In this document: positions 26,557-34,648 of the stretch, one piece after another
Numbering within the stretch: position 1 is the first letter of the stretch
How the letters are laid out: the number at the start of each line of letters is the position of its first letter
Notes under the pieces: generated by a model
Seen by the model: the letters and a program-made list of their open reading frames with translations, nothing else
Database searches by the model: none
Told to the model about the DNA's origin: nothing
Program-made: the position numbers and the translations under genes
Origin: Melghirimyces algeriensis
GTDB lineage: Bacteria; Bacillota; Bacilli; Thermoactinomycetales; DSM-45169
NCBI RefSeq assembly: GCF_900182565.1
Contig: NZ_FXTI01000002.1
Coordinates: forward strand, 310,001 to 374,000
DNA length: 64,000 bases
Direction of reading: 5' to 3'

Positions 26557-26808
26557 ATGAACAAAAAGATGTTTAAACAAATGGTGGGCCTTGTGCTGGG
26601 GTGGTTTTTCATCCTATTGGGTATTATCGGTATGCTTCTCCCTTTTCTCCACGGGATTCTCTTTTTTCTCGCGGGAATGTTGATTTTATCTAAAACGTCA
26701 CCCTGGGCAAAAAATCTTCTTGTGAAGATGGAAAACCGCTTTCCGGTTATAACCAAACAACTGGATAAGCTGAGAAAACACCCCAAACTGAAACGCATCC
26801 TTCCTTAA
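26557..26808 (+). CDS. Small PGPGW-like (DUF454-type) membrane protein
   Basis: The 83-residue protein has a helical hairpin: two hydrophobic segments (VGLVLGWFFILLGIIGMLLPF and LHGILFFLAGMLILS) joined by a short Pro turn, then a basic tail (ENRFPVITKQLDKLRKHPKLKRILP). This is the layout of PGPGW/DUF454 proteins, whose role is unknown. AGAGGT precedes the ATG by about 10 bases. It is probably driven by the promoter at 26271 and ends in a clear terminator. Confidence 0.65.
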   Translation: MNKKMFKQMVGLVLGWFFILLGIIGMLLPFLHGILFFLAGMLILSKTSPWAKNLLVKMENRFPVITKQLDKLRKHPKLKRILP

Positions 26809-26820
26809 TAACATTAAAAA

Positions 26821-26850
26821 AACGTTGCACTTTCATGCAACGTTTTTTTA
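26821..26850 (+). terminator. Terminator after the small membrane protein
   Basis: AACGTTGCA-N6-TGCAACGTT is followed by a T-run. Confidence 0.92.
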
Positions 26851-26924
26851 TGGAGCGGATGACGGGAATCGAACCCGCGTTACCAGCTTGGGAAGCTGGT
26901 GTTCTACCATTGAACTACATCCGC
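26851..26924 (-). tRNA. tRNA-Gly (anticodon CCC)
   Basis: A 74-nt cloverleaf: acceptor GCGGATG...CATCCGC, anticodon stem-loop CCAGC-TTCCCAA-GCTGG, T arm GCGGG-TTCGATT-CCCGT, discriminator T, CCA encoded. The anticodon at loop positions 34-36 is CCC, for GGG codons. Confidence 0.95.
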
Positions 26925-26943
26925 ATATTCAGAAGCAATAAAT

Positions 26944-26972
26944 ATTTTATCGCAATTATGTGATCTTGACAA
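26944..26972 (-). promoter_or_regulatory. Promoter of tRNA-Gly
   Basis: TTGTCA-N17-TAAAAT on the minus strand, ending 19 bp before the tRNA 5' end. Confidence 0.8.
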
Positions 26973-27080
26973 GTCCGTTTTTTGCGATTCATGACCGCTC
27001 ATCTTGTTGGATGGATCAGAAAACAGATAGAATAGGACTGATTACAAAATGCCCGTATGGACGGAAAGGTGAAATCGGTG

Positions 27081-28994
27081 ATGGTGAAAAAACAGATTGT
27101 GCTTGGAACGGCAGGCCACATCGACCACGGAAAAACCATGTTAACCCAGGCACTGACGGGCGTGAATACAGACCGTTTAAAAGAGGAAAAGGAACGAAAC
27201 ATTTCAATTGAACCCGGATATGCATCCCTGATCCTTCCTTCCGGGTGCAACGTTTCCATTGTGGATGTTCCCGGCCATGAACGCTTCATCAGACAAATGG
27301 TCTCCGGAGTGGCCGGTATTGATTTTGTCCTGTTGATTGTCGCTGCTGATGACGGGGTAATGCCCCAAACGCGGGAACATCTATCCATATTGCAATTTTT
27401 AGGAATAGAAAACGGGATGATTGTTCTCAGCAAGATCGATCGGGCCGACCCAGAGCTGTTGCCGATTATTGAAGATGAGCTAAAGCAAACCGTAAAGGGT
27501 ACCTTTTTGGAAAACACCCCTGTGTTAAAGACATCCTCCATAACAGGGGAAGGCATCACCGAAGTCATTCAGATGCTGGACCAACAACTTCGCTATGTAA
27601 AAGAACGGGAAAACAAAGCCCCCTTTCGTCTCCCTATTGACCGAGCCTTTACAGTAAAAGGGGCCGGAACGGTAGTGACAGGAACCGTTCAGTCCGGCTC
27701 TGTGACTGCTGGAGACGAATTGGAGATCCTACCGGGAGGACACCGGGCAAAGATCAGGCAAGCTCAAGTTCATGGAAAAGCGGTATCTTCTGTTTATGCC
27801 GGCCAACGGGCAGCGCTTAACCTGACAGGTGTGAAGCATCAGGACCTTTTCAGAGGACAAACCATCATCCAGCCAGGGACCTGGAGTTCTGTCAACCGAA
27901 TAGATATTCGAGCTGTCTCCCTGCCCGATTTAGGCTTTTCCATCCGACATCGAAGCAGACTCAAGCTTCTGATAGGGACAGCTGAAGTTTTCGCAGATTT
28001 GATTCTTTATGATCGAAAAGAGTGGAATCCTGGAGAAGAAATCTATGCCACGCTTATTTTGCTTAGGCCGGTAATCGCCCTGCGGGGAGATCGTTTTATC
28101 CTGCGCCGTCCAACGCCCGCTACAACGATTGGAGGCGGGGAAGTGGTTGATTCCCAGGCCCCTCGCAGGAAAATCCATCCGATGGCTGCAAAAGATATAC
28201 AGATTTCCTTTTCTGCCAAACTGCCGGATCGCATTCTAAATGCGCTAAACCAGACCTCTTGCCTGAATGTGACAACACTTGCCCGTCAACTTGGCGAAAA
28301 TAGCGAGCAGATTTACCAATCATTGAAACCCCTTGAAAAAGAAGGGGAGATCATTTCCATCGGATCTGCCTATATATCCTTTGATATCTTGTCAAAGATT
28401 GAGAAAGATATAACGGACTGGCTGATCAGCTTTCATCGCAATCATCCCATGCATGAAGGAATTCCCAAAGCGGAATGGATCGCCCGTTTTCTTTCCACTT
28501 TCAGCACCCAAGAAATCAACCAACTATTACAGTTATGGGAACGACGAAATCTTCTCCGGCAAAACGGTGACACAATTGCCTTGGCTTCATTCACCCCTGC
28601 GATCCCCAATCAATGGAAGCAACCAACGGAAAAATTGCTCAACCGCCTCCGCAGGGAAGATTTGACTCCGACGGAGTGGTCCCGACTTCTCTTGGAAACA
28701 GGGATTCCTGAATCCATCGGTGCAGATATCCTCGGCTATCTTATACGCAGAGAGACCCTTTATCCTCTTACCGATGATCTTTTTCTCCACAGAGAATCCT
28801 TTGTTGCGGCCGTTACAAAAGTAAAGGATTGGATCGAGCATAAAGGTGCTCTTACCATGCAACACGCGAAAAATCTTTTTGGACTGTCCCGAAAGTATCT
28901 CGTTCCTCTCTTGGAACGGATGGATCAAGAAGAAATTACAAAACGGCAAGGTAACCAACGCATATTGATAAAAGAAAAAAAGGCTCCTGAATGA
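27081..28994 (+). CDS. selB: Selenocysteine-specific elongation factor SelB
   Basis: An EF-Tu-like GTPase of 637 residues that carries Sec-tRNA to UGA codons marked by a SECIS. G1 is GTAGHIDHGKT (about 9-19), G3 is DVPGHE (about 66-71), and G4 is SKIDRAD, with the His13 and Asp15 pattern of SelB. Domains II-III follow (PIDRAFTVKGAGTVVTGTVQSG). The C-terminal third holds winged-helix repeats (about 375-637) that bind the SECIS hairpin. ATG 27081 is preferred because AAAGGTGA lies 7 bases upstream; another ATG is at 27057. It is unlinked to selDA but only 10 kb from selC. Confidence 0.95.
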   Translation: MVKKQIVLGTAGHIDHGKTMLTQALTGVNTDRLKEEKERNISIEPGYASLILPSGCNVSIVDVPGHERFIRQMVSGVAGIDFVLLIVAADDGVMPQTREHLSILQFLGIENGMIVLSKIDRADPELLPIIEDELKQTVKGTFLENTPVLKTSSITGEGITEVIQMLDQQLRYVKERENKAPFRLPIDRAFTVKGAGTVVTGTVQSGSVTAGDELEILPGGHRAKIRQAQVHGKAVSSVYAGQRAALNLTGVKHQDLFRGQTIIQPGTWSSVNRIDIRAVSLPDLGFSIRHRSRLKLLIGTAEVFADLILYDRKEWNPGEEIYATLILLRPVIALRGDRFILRRPTPATTIGGGEVVDSQAPRRKIHPMAAKDIQISFSAKLPDRILNALNQTSCLNVTTLARQLGENSEQIYQSLKPLEKEGEIISIGSAYISFDILSKIEKDITDWLISFHRNHPMHEGIPKAEWIARFLSTFSTQEINQLLQLWERRNLLRQNGDTIALASFTPAIPNQWKQPTEKLLNRLRREDLTPTEWSRLLLETGIPESIGADILGYLIRRETLYPLTDDLFLHRESFVAAVTKVKDWIEHKGALTMQHAKNLFGLSRKYLVPLLERMDQEEITKRQGNQRILIKEKKAPE

Positions 28995-29001
28995 AGGAGC
29001 C
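28982..29001. terminator. Bidirectional terminator after selB
   Basis: GGCTCCT-N6-AGGAGCC overlaps the selB stop codon and is flanked by A- and T-runs; it serves selB and the convergent gene. Confidence 0.8.
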
Positions 29002-29013
29002 CTTTTACATTTG

Positions 29014-29634
29014 CTAAAAACCGGCAATCGGAGCGATAAAGGCTGTCAAAATGACGGAAACCACACCCAATCCAACAGCCCACCAACCGAGCACACTCCC
29101 CCGACGGCCACTTATAATACCCAGTACAATGCCGGCTGAGCCTAACAGAAATGGTACGAAGAAAAACGATAACACCGACAATATGATGCTGATCGTTCCA
29201 AGGCCATTCCCTTGATTCTGAGTTTCCTCCAAATCTTCGCCACGTTCTCCTTCACGGTTTACTGTATCTGGAGCGGGAGCCATTTCAGTGGCTGCTTCCA
29301 CATCATCCGGTTGACCAGGAATATCCTCAGCTTGTCGCAAGCGGTCATCACGGTGTTTTCTTTGGAGCTCTTCACCGCCATCCGGCTCATTCAATCCTGC
29401 ACCTGGAACATTGACTGCACCCACCAAACCAGGGTCTTCCGATGCCAACTCCCGATCAAATTCCACTTCATCCGCAGCAAAACGAGGTGTCTCCTCATCT
29501 CCACCAAACGTTACCTCGTCCGCTGCAAATTCCTCGGAAGCCAAGTCTTGGCCAAATTCCACTTCATCCGCAGAACGACCGATTCGGGTTACTTTTTCCG
29601 GCTGATGATTTCGGCGCTTCCTCTTTTTACTCAT
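29014..29634 (-). CDS. DUF4190-like membrane protein with tandem ADEVEF repeats
   Basis: The 206-residue protein has a basic start (MSKKRKRRN). Three acidic repeats of about 16 residues follow (about 22-70), each containing ADEV(E/T)F and then a D/E-rich stretch. Next is a charged low-complexity linker, and then two hydrophobic helices (about 143-206: ISIILSVLSFFFVPFLLGSAGIVLGIISGRRGS and GWWAVGLGVVSVILTAFIA). The C-terminus looks like DUF4190. The acidic part is likely cytosolic by the positive-inside pattern. The ATG at 29634 has GGGGGG 6 bases upstream. Function is unknown. Confidence 0.65.
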   Translation of the reverse strand: MSKKRKRRNHQPEKVTRIGRSADEVEFGQDLASEEFAADEVTFGGDEETPRFAADEVEFDRELASEDPGLVGAVNVPGAGLNEPDGGEELQRKHRDDRLRQAEDIPGQPDDVEAATEMAPAPDTVNREGERGEDLEETQNQGNGLGTISIILSVLSFFFVPFLLGSAGIVLGIISGRRGSVLGWWAVGLGVVSVILTAFIAPIAGF

Positions 29635-29745
29635 ATCCATCCCCCCTTCATCGGGCTTACATATAGTATGTACGTAAGGCGGACAGGTATTTTGGCAGTT
29701 TATAGGGGGAGCATACGTCCTCCGGTCTAATTCGCACCATGATGC

Positions 29746-29775
29746 TTGTTTGGAAAAATCATGGCGTGCTAAGAT
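29746..29775 (+). promoter_or_regulatory. Promoter candidate for the DedA gene
   Basis: TTGTTT-N18-TAAGAT, 40 bp before the DedA start codon. Confidence 0.4.
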
Positions 29776-29814
29776 AAAAAAGGTTATTTATTCGTGGGAG
29801 GAGTCGGGGTTTTC

Positions 29815-30399
29815 ATGATCTCAGAGTGGATCGATGTGATGGTGGAATGGTTTATGGAGTACGGAGTTTGGGGACTGATTGTCGTCTCCTTTACAGAATC
29901 CTCTTTTTTCCCTATAATCCCAGAGGCTCTGTTGATTCCCCTGGGTGTCGCCCAGCCGGAAATGGCTTGGTGGTATGCATTGATCACCACTGTTTCTTCA
30001 GTGGCTGGGGCACTTTTGGGATGGTGGATCGGTCGAAAATTGGGCCGTCCCATCATGCTTCGTTTTTTTAAAGAGGAAACCGTTAAAAAAGTGGAAGGAT
30101 ATTTTGAACAATATGGTGGGTTTTCCCTTGCCATCGCAGGATTTACGCCTATTCCCTACAAGGTCTTTACAATTGCTTCAGGAATGTGCCGAATTCGAAT
30201 CCGTGAAGTCATCTTATGGTCCTTTTTGGGCAGAGGAGCCCGCTTTTTTCTTGAAGGCGCCATCATCGCATTTTTAGGCAAACAAGCCGGAGAATTTATC
30301 GATCAATACTTGGGATTAATTACCGCTTCAGTGGCAGGGGCCATTCTTGTTATCGTACTGATCTGGCAATTGATAAAAAGAAAAAAAGTTCAACACTAA
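29815..30399 (+). CDS. DedA/SNARE-associated (YqaA-like) membrane protein
   Basis: A protein of 194 residues with the DedA core: ESSFFPIIPEALLIPLG (about 25-41), a re-entrant-loop type PIPYKVFTIASG (about 114-125), Arg in GRGARFF, and a C-terminal helix with a basic tail. DedA proteins are thought to flip or shuttle phospholipids or undecaprenyl phosphate. The ATG at 29815 follows GGGAGGAG. A terminator hairpin, the repeated element copy 1 and a second copy of that hairpin lie directly downstream. A second DedA gene is at 45827. Confidence 0.85.
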   Translation: MISEWIDVMVEWFMEYGVWGLIVVSFTESSFFPIIPEALLIPLGVAQPEMAWWYALITTVSSVAGALLGWWIGRKLGRPIMLRFFKEETVKKVEGYFEQYGGFSLAIAGFTPIPYKVFTIASGMCRIRIREVILWSFLGRGARFFLEGAIIAFLGKQAGEFIDQYLGLITASVAGAILVIVLIWQLIKRKKVQH

Positions 30400-30405
30400 A
30401 ATAAA

Positions 30406-30426
30406 ACACCCGACCCATTCGGGTGT
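30406..30426 (+). other. First hairpin copy after the DedA gene, lacking a T-run
   Basis: ACACCCGA-CCCAT-TCGGGTGT: an 8-bp stem that matches the terminator hairpin at 30653 in 20 of 21 bases. It is interrupted from its T-run by the repeated element. Confidence 0.8.
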
Positions 30427-30652
30427 AAGGTTAATGACAAAGTGGGGGAGAGGGGATTTCCGTCTCCGCATCTCTTTCCTCCAGCAAAGAAGTGGAATCA
30501 GTCCGCTTCACCCCCTTCGGTCCCAACCAGCGGACAAAAGGGAAAAGCAGCTTGTCCGCTAAACGGTTGGGACCTCCAGGGGTTCCGCTGGGTTGTCGGA
30601 AAAGGATGCTCCACCGGATATCCCCTTCTTATTTATCTTTGTCAGCAGTCTC
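30427..30652 (+). repeat. Repeated element copy 1, MITE-like, inserted in a terminator
   Basis: A 226-bp stretch with a close relative in inverse orientation at 56687-56913. Ends carry GACAAAG (30436-30442) and CTTTGTC (30637-30643). Inside is a long hairpin: GGTCCCAACC then AGCGGACAA (30519-30537) pair with TTGTCCGCT and GGTTGGGACC (30552-30574). It is flanked by two copies of the DedA terminator hairpin, so the hairpin looks like a target duplication. A short frame runs through it, but changes between copies fall mostly at amino-acid-changing positions, so it is not a conserved protein. Confidence 0.8.
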
Positions 30653-30680
30653 ACACCCGATCCATTCGGGTGTTTTGTTT
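30653..30680 (+). terminator. Terminator after repeated element copy 1
   Basis: ACACCCGA-TCCAT-TCGGGTGT is followed by TTTTGTTT. It is the original DedA terminator, now separated from its gene by the element. Confidence 0.85.
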
Positions 30681-30690
30681 ATCAGAGCCC

Positions 30691-32301
30691 CTATTGCCGA
30701 ATTTGCACAAAACGGTAATCATTCGGACCGACAATATGTCGGATGACATTTTTCACTTCCGGGTGTTGCAGGATGATATTATTGTAATAATAAAGAGGGA
30801 ACAGAGGCATTTCTTCCAAAAGGCGTTCTTCTGCCTGGTGAAGCAGTTTTATCCGTTTGTTCTCATCGGTCTCCAGGCGTGCCTGTTTTAAGAGCTTATC
30901 ATATTCCGAATCGCTCCATCCGGTTCGGTTCATGGAATGACCTGTCTGAAAACTCTCCAAATAATTGTAGGGGTCATTATAGTCTGGCAAAAAACTGGAC
31001 CAGGATACCATGTAATTTCCGCTCTTTTGATCTGCAAAGTATACCTTTGTTTCTTTCGCCTGCAACTTTACTTTTGCACCCAGATGCTTTCGCCACATTT
31101 CCTGGATGGCTTCCGCCACTTTTTTGTTTTTTTCATCCTTGCTAAACAGGATTGTTATGGGAGGCAGCTTTTCCCATTCCTCTTCCTCCATGCCTTCTTT
31201 CAATAACTGTTTCGCCCGATCATATTGACGATCACGGATATAGTTCTTTCCGCTCTTGCGAAAATCACCGATCGGAGAAGTTGTCCCCGGTGCAACATAC
31301 GCATAAGCCGGCTCTTGTTTCCCTTGCACCACTTCTTTGACAATCATTTGACGATCCACAGCCAAGGCGAATGCCTGCCGTATTTTTTTATTGGTAAATG
31401 GCTTTTCTTTCACATTAAACCGATAAAACCCCAGACCAGAACCCTTTGTTACCTTGGCTTCTCCCCGTTGAATCAATTGTCCCTGAAGTTGAGGAGGGGC
31501 TTCACCCAAGTGCAGTTCTTTCTGTTTAAACATCTGATAGGCCGTCGTATCATCAGTAATCATGGACCACTTAATCCCTGCCAATTTCACTTCATCCGCT
31601 TTTCGATACTGTTTATTCTTTTTCGCCTCAATAAAAGCATCATGCTTCCATTTTGTGATTTTAAAAGGTCCATTACTTACAATACCAGCTGCTTCAGCAA
31701 AGGGATTCTCAGCCGCTTCCACGCCCTTTTTGTAAACCGGAGCAAACGGAGTATAAGCGATCAATTGTTGAAAGAAAGAAGTCGGCTGTTCCAATTGCAC
31801 CACCAATGTCCGGTCCCCCTGCGCCTTTACCCCCACTTGATCTGCATCTGCATCCCCTGCGTTATACTTTTCCGCATTTTTAATGAAAAACATCAGGAAA
31901 GAGGCACTCGATGCGGTATCTGGATTCATCACCCGTTTCCAGGCATATTCAAAGTCATGAGCGGTTACGGGCTCACCGTTGGACCACTTGGCGTCTTTTC
32001 TTAATGTAATTGTATAGGTAAGTCCGTCTTTTGACTGATCGATTTTTTCCGCTACCGCCAATTGTGGCCGACTGTTTTCGTCCAGTCGGGTTAGCCCCTC
32101 AAAAAGGTTGTTTACCACCTCCATGGAATCACCATCAAACGCTTTGGCAGGGTCAATCGATGTCGGTTCCCCGCTGATATTCAACTTCAACACCTGATTG
32201 TTGTTCTCTGAGCCTGCATCGGAATCTCCCCCACCACATCCAGCAATAAATAAACTGAAGATGAGAAAAAAAACCACCATACCCATCCGGTAAACCCTCA
32301 T
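30691..32301 (-). CDS. Peptide ABC transporter substrate-binding lipoprotein (OppA-like), orphan
   Basis: The protein has 536 residues. A signal peptide ends in the lipobox LFIAGC (Cys22 lipidated). The SBP_bac_5 fold follows: LTYTITLRKDAKWSNGEPVTAHDFEYAWKR, PFAEAAGIVSNGPFKITKW, AFALAVDRQMIVKEV and a C-terminal closing segment. It captures oligopeptides outside the membrane for an Opp-type importer. No oppBCDF genes lie nearby, so it must share a permease encoded elsewhere. The ATG at 32301 follows GGGAGG by 9 bases. Its neighbours are cell-wall peptidases, so murein peptides are a plausible ligand. Confidence 0.88.
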   Translation of the reverse strand: MRVYRMGMVVFFLIFSLFIAGCGGGDSDAGSENNNQVLKLNISGEPTSIDPAKAFDGDSMEVVNNLFEGLTRLDENSRPQLAVAEKIDQSKDGLTYTITLRKDAKWSNGEPVTAHDFEYAWKRVMNPDTASSASFLMFFIKNAEKYNAGDADADQVGVKAQGDRTLVVQLEQPTSFFQQLIAYTPFAPVYKKGVEAAENPFAEAAGIVSNGPFKITKWKHDAFIEAKKNKQYRKADEVKLAGIKWSMITDDTTAYQMFKQKELHLGEAPPQLQGQLIQRGEAKVTKGSGLGFYRFNVKEKPFTNKKIRQAFALAVDRQMIVKEVVQGKQEPAYAYVAPGTTSPIGDFRKSGKNYIRDRQYDRAKQLLKEGMEEEEWEKLPPITILFSKDEKNKKVAEAIQEMWRKHLGAKVKLQAKETKVYFADQKSGNYMVSWSSFLPDYNDPYNYLESFQTGHSMNRTGWSDSEYDKLLKQARLETDENKRIKLLHQAEERLLEEMPLFPLYYYNNIILQHPEVKNVIRHIVGPNDYRFVQIRQ

Positions 32302-32418
32302 CCCTATCATCCTCCCAGGCCTATATTACAAAATATTTCTTAATTTTTTCTCTATTCTTGCGTGTCATTCCTTCCTTTTATGTAATAAAATCTTAGGTGA
32401 ATGGAGGGATGATAAGTA

Positions 32419-33315
32419 ATGAATTTCCGTTATGCCAGAGAGCCATTTGTCAACCTTTGGCTTGACCCTGAACAGGTTCGGGAGATTGATCAGCCGTCCT
32501 TGGTTCACCCCATCAATGCGAAAGAGTGGCTTTCCATGACTCCATCCGAACGGAGAGGATTGGTGGGAAGATTGGAATCCCAAATTTTGTATGGAGAGCC
32601 GGTTCAGGTTCTTGAGGAGAAAAACGGTTGGTGTCACGTTTGTGTTCCCGACCAATTGAGTCCAAAGCATTCCCTGGGATATCCCGGCTGGGTTCCTTCC
32701 TGTCAGCTCACTTTTGATATCCAATATCATCACAATTGGAAACAAAACACTCTCGTCCAGGTCATAGCCAACCGTTCCATTCTAACCATGGATTCTGGAA
32801 GAAAGCTGACGATAAGCTTTATGACCAAGCTTCCGATCATGGATGACTGTGAACAAGAAGTGGTTGTCTTGTCCCCGGATGGACAGACCGGGCGACTGCC
32901 AAAAAGCGATATCACATTTGTCCGGAGGCAAAAAGCTTCTCCTGAATATCGCATCCGGATGGCAAAGAAATTTTTGGGACTCTCTTATCTTTGGGGTGGA
33001 ACTTCTTCTTTCGGTTTTGATTGTTCCGGAATGATGTACCGCATCTTTGAAGCAGGAGAAATTCAAATTCCACGGGATGCATCTGTCCAGGCTCAATATG
33101 GAAAGCCAGTCGAAAGAGAGAAGCTGACTCCTGGGGATCTGGTATTTTTCGCCTATGATGAGGGGAAGGGATCGATTCACCATGTAGGTATGTACATCGG
33201 GGAACACTCTTTTATCCACTCTCCCCAAACTGGCCAACCGGTTCGAATCAATTTGCTCTCTGATGAACCCTATCACAGCGAATTTTGCAAAGGCACACGC
33301 TATGATGATGAGTAG
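32419..33315 (+). CDS. NlpC/P60 family endopeptidase, YkfC-like, without signal peptide
   Basis: The protein has 298 residues. The N-terminal part (about 25-170) holds SH3-like modules with Trp71 and Trp91. The C-terminal NlpC/P60 domain has Cys202 in GFDCSGMMYRIF, His255 in HHVGMYIG and His267 in FIHSPQ as the triad. The layout matches the gamma-D-Glu-diamino-acid peptidase YkfC, which works in the cytosol on murein peptides. Here too there is no signal peptide (it starts MNFRYAREPFVNLWLD). It overlaps the convergent S13 gene by 16 bp. GGAGGGATGATAAGT precedes the ATG. Confidence 0.85.
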   Translation: MNFRYAREPFVNLWLDPEQVREIDQPSLVHPINAKEWLSMTPSERRGLVGRLESQILYGEPVQVLEEKNGWCHVCVPDQLSPKHSLGYPGWVPSCQLTFDIQYHHNWKQNTLVQVIANRSILTMDSGRKLTISFMTKLPIMDDCEQEVVVLSPDGQTGRLPKSDITFVRRQKASPEYRIRMAKKFLGLSYLWGGTSSFGFDCSGMMYRIFEAGEIQIPRDASVQAQYGKPVEREKLTPGDLVFFAYDEGKGSIHHVGMYIGEHSFIHSPQTGQPVRINLLSDEPYHSEFCKGTRYDDE

Positions 33316-34634
33316 ACTGTTGATGCAACCAGCTTTATAAATTGGTCTTGCAGTTGTTCGCCGTTTTTCTCATTCAACAAGCCATTGATCAATAGAGAAA
33401 ACGCATAAGCCGGTTCTCCATTGAACAAAAAATAACCGGACAAACTTTTTACCCCAGTCAATGAACCGGTCTTTGCTACCACTTTCACTTTTTCCGGCAG
33501 TTCCATTTTTCGATCTTTCAATGTTCCGCTGTGACCATAGCAAGCCAGGCTGTTGATCCAGACCGAAAACCAGGGATGTTCCTGACAGGCCCAGATCAAA
33601 GCTTCCAGAAGAGCGTTCGGAGTGGATAAATTATACATTGACAAACCCGATCCATCCACAAAAGCATCCGGAGGCCGAACGCTCTCTTCCTCCCATCCCT
33701 GTCTCAACCGTTGAATCCCTTCATGCAGAGACAGGTTATTCTGATCATTCAGACTTAATGAACGAAGCAGAATTTCCGCCACCAGGTTATCACTGTCCTG
33801 ATTTACCCAAGGCAAGATGCTTTTTAAAGGAGCAGACTTCCAAAGCATGATTTGATCCACTTGATCTGGAAATGACCCCGGTATTACCTGAATATTTTCA
33901 GAGACGTTTATTCCGCATTCTCTCATCACATTTAAAAAAACCTCTGCAAAGAAATTGGGACCAGAAGCCACTGCAACCTGAACCATTGGATCTCCGCGAA
34001 AAACCTCCCCCTCCAAACGATATTGCCCAGAGCCTGATCGTTGAAAGATATTTGGTTCAGCATCCTTGTCGTCACTCCAATGCAGATTTACTTTTGCCCA
34101 TGCTTGACACAGTCGCGGAGAAATACGCTGTATTTGAGGCTGATCCAATGAAGGGTTTAAATGGAAAGTAATCCGGTTTCGTTCCATGATCAACGCATGA
34201 ACCGGAGCACAATACCCTTGAGACAAATCATCCCACATCCAACCGGTTCCCCAGGGAGCATCCTGATGCCGTTTGTCATCCAATATTACCGGCCCTTGAA
34301 GTTTATTCACTCCCTGCTTTTTGAAGGATTGAGCCACCTGAAATGCCGCAGCTTCATCAAATGACGGATCTCCTCCGCCCTGAATGTACAACGTTCCCCC
34401 TTGAATCCCAAATTTGGTGATCCAGCGATATTCTGGTCCCAATTTATTCAAAGCCATCAAGGTTGTCCAGATTTTATTGTTGGAAGCCGGGACAAAACGT
34501 TTATGCCCATCCAGTTCCCATCGACGATCACTTTGTAAACAAACGAGAGCGCATCCCACACGTGCGCCCTCTTCTCCGGAATGATTGGACCAATGTTTAA
34601 GCATTGGCTTGAACAAATCATCCAGCTCTCCCAT
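33300..34634 (-). CDS. Penicillin-binding protein 4-type D-Ala-D-Ala carboxypeptidase (S13), no signal peptide
   Basis: A protein of 444 residues with the serine peptidase triad motifs: S-x-x-K as Ser51-Asn-Asn-Lys54, SDN at 281-283 and KTG at 388-390. It fits the S13/DacB family, which removes the terminal D-Ala or cuts D-Ala-mDAP cross-links. The start is fixed by AAGGAGG 8 bases before the ATG, yet the N-terminus (MGELDDLFKPMLKHWSNH) is hydrophilic. No export signal is visible, which is unusual for a PBP. With the cytosolic-looking NlpC/P60 neighbour this suggests action on recycled peptides in the cytosol. Confidence 0.85.
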   Translation of the reverse strand: MGELDDLFKPMLKHWSNHSGEEGARVGCALVCLQSDRRWELDGHKRFVPASNNKIWTTLMALNKLGPEYRWITKFGIQGGTLYIQGGGDPSFDEAAAFQVAQSFKKQGVNKLQGPVILDDKRHQDAPWGTGWMWDDLSQGYCAPVHALIMERNRITFHLNPSLDQPQIQRISPRLCQAWAKVNLHWSDDKDAEPNIFQRSGSGQYRLEGEVFRGDPMVQVAVASGPNFFAEVFLNVMRECGINVSENIQVIPGSFPDQVDQIMLWKSAPLKSILPWVNQDSDNLVAEILLRSLSLNDQNNLSLHEGIQRLRQGWEEESVRPPDAFVDGSGLSMYNLSTPNALLEALIWACQEHPWFSVWINSLACYGHSGTLKDRKMELPEKVKVVAKTGSLTGVKSLSGYFLFNGEPAYAFSLLINGLLNEKNGEQLQDQFIKLVASTVYSSS

Positions 34635-34648
34635 CCACTATACCTCCT

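Noticed and set aside
30492..30746. Frame inside repeat copy 1 with a counterpart in copy 2
   Set aside because: Most differences between the copies change amino acids while the stem-loop pairing is kept; it is not protein-constrained.
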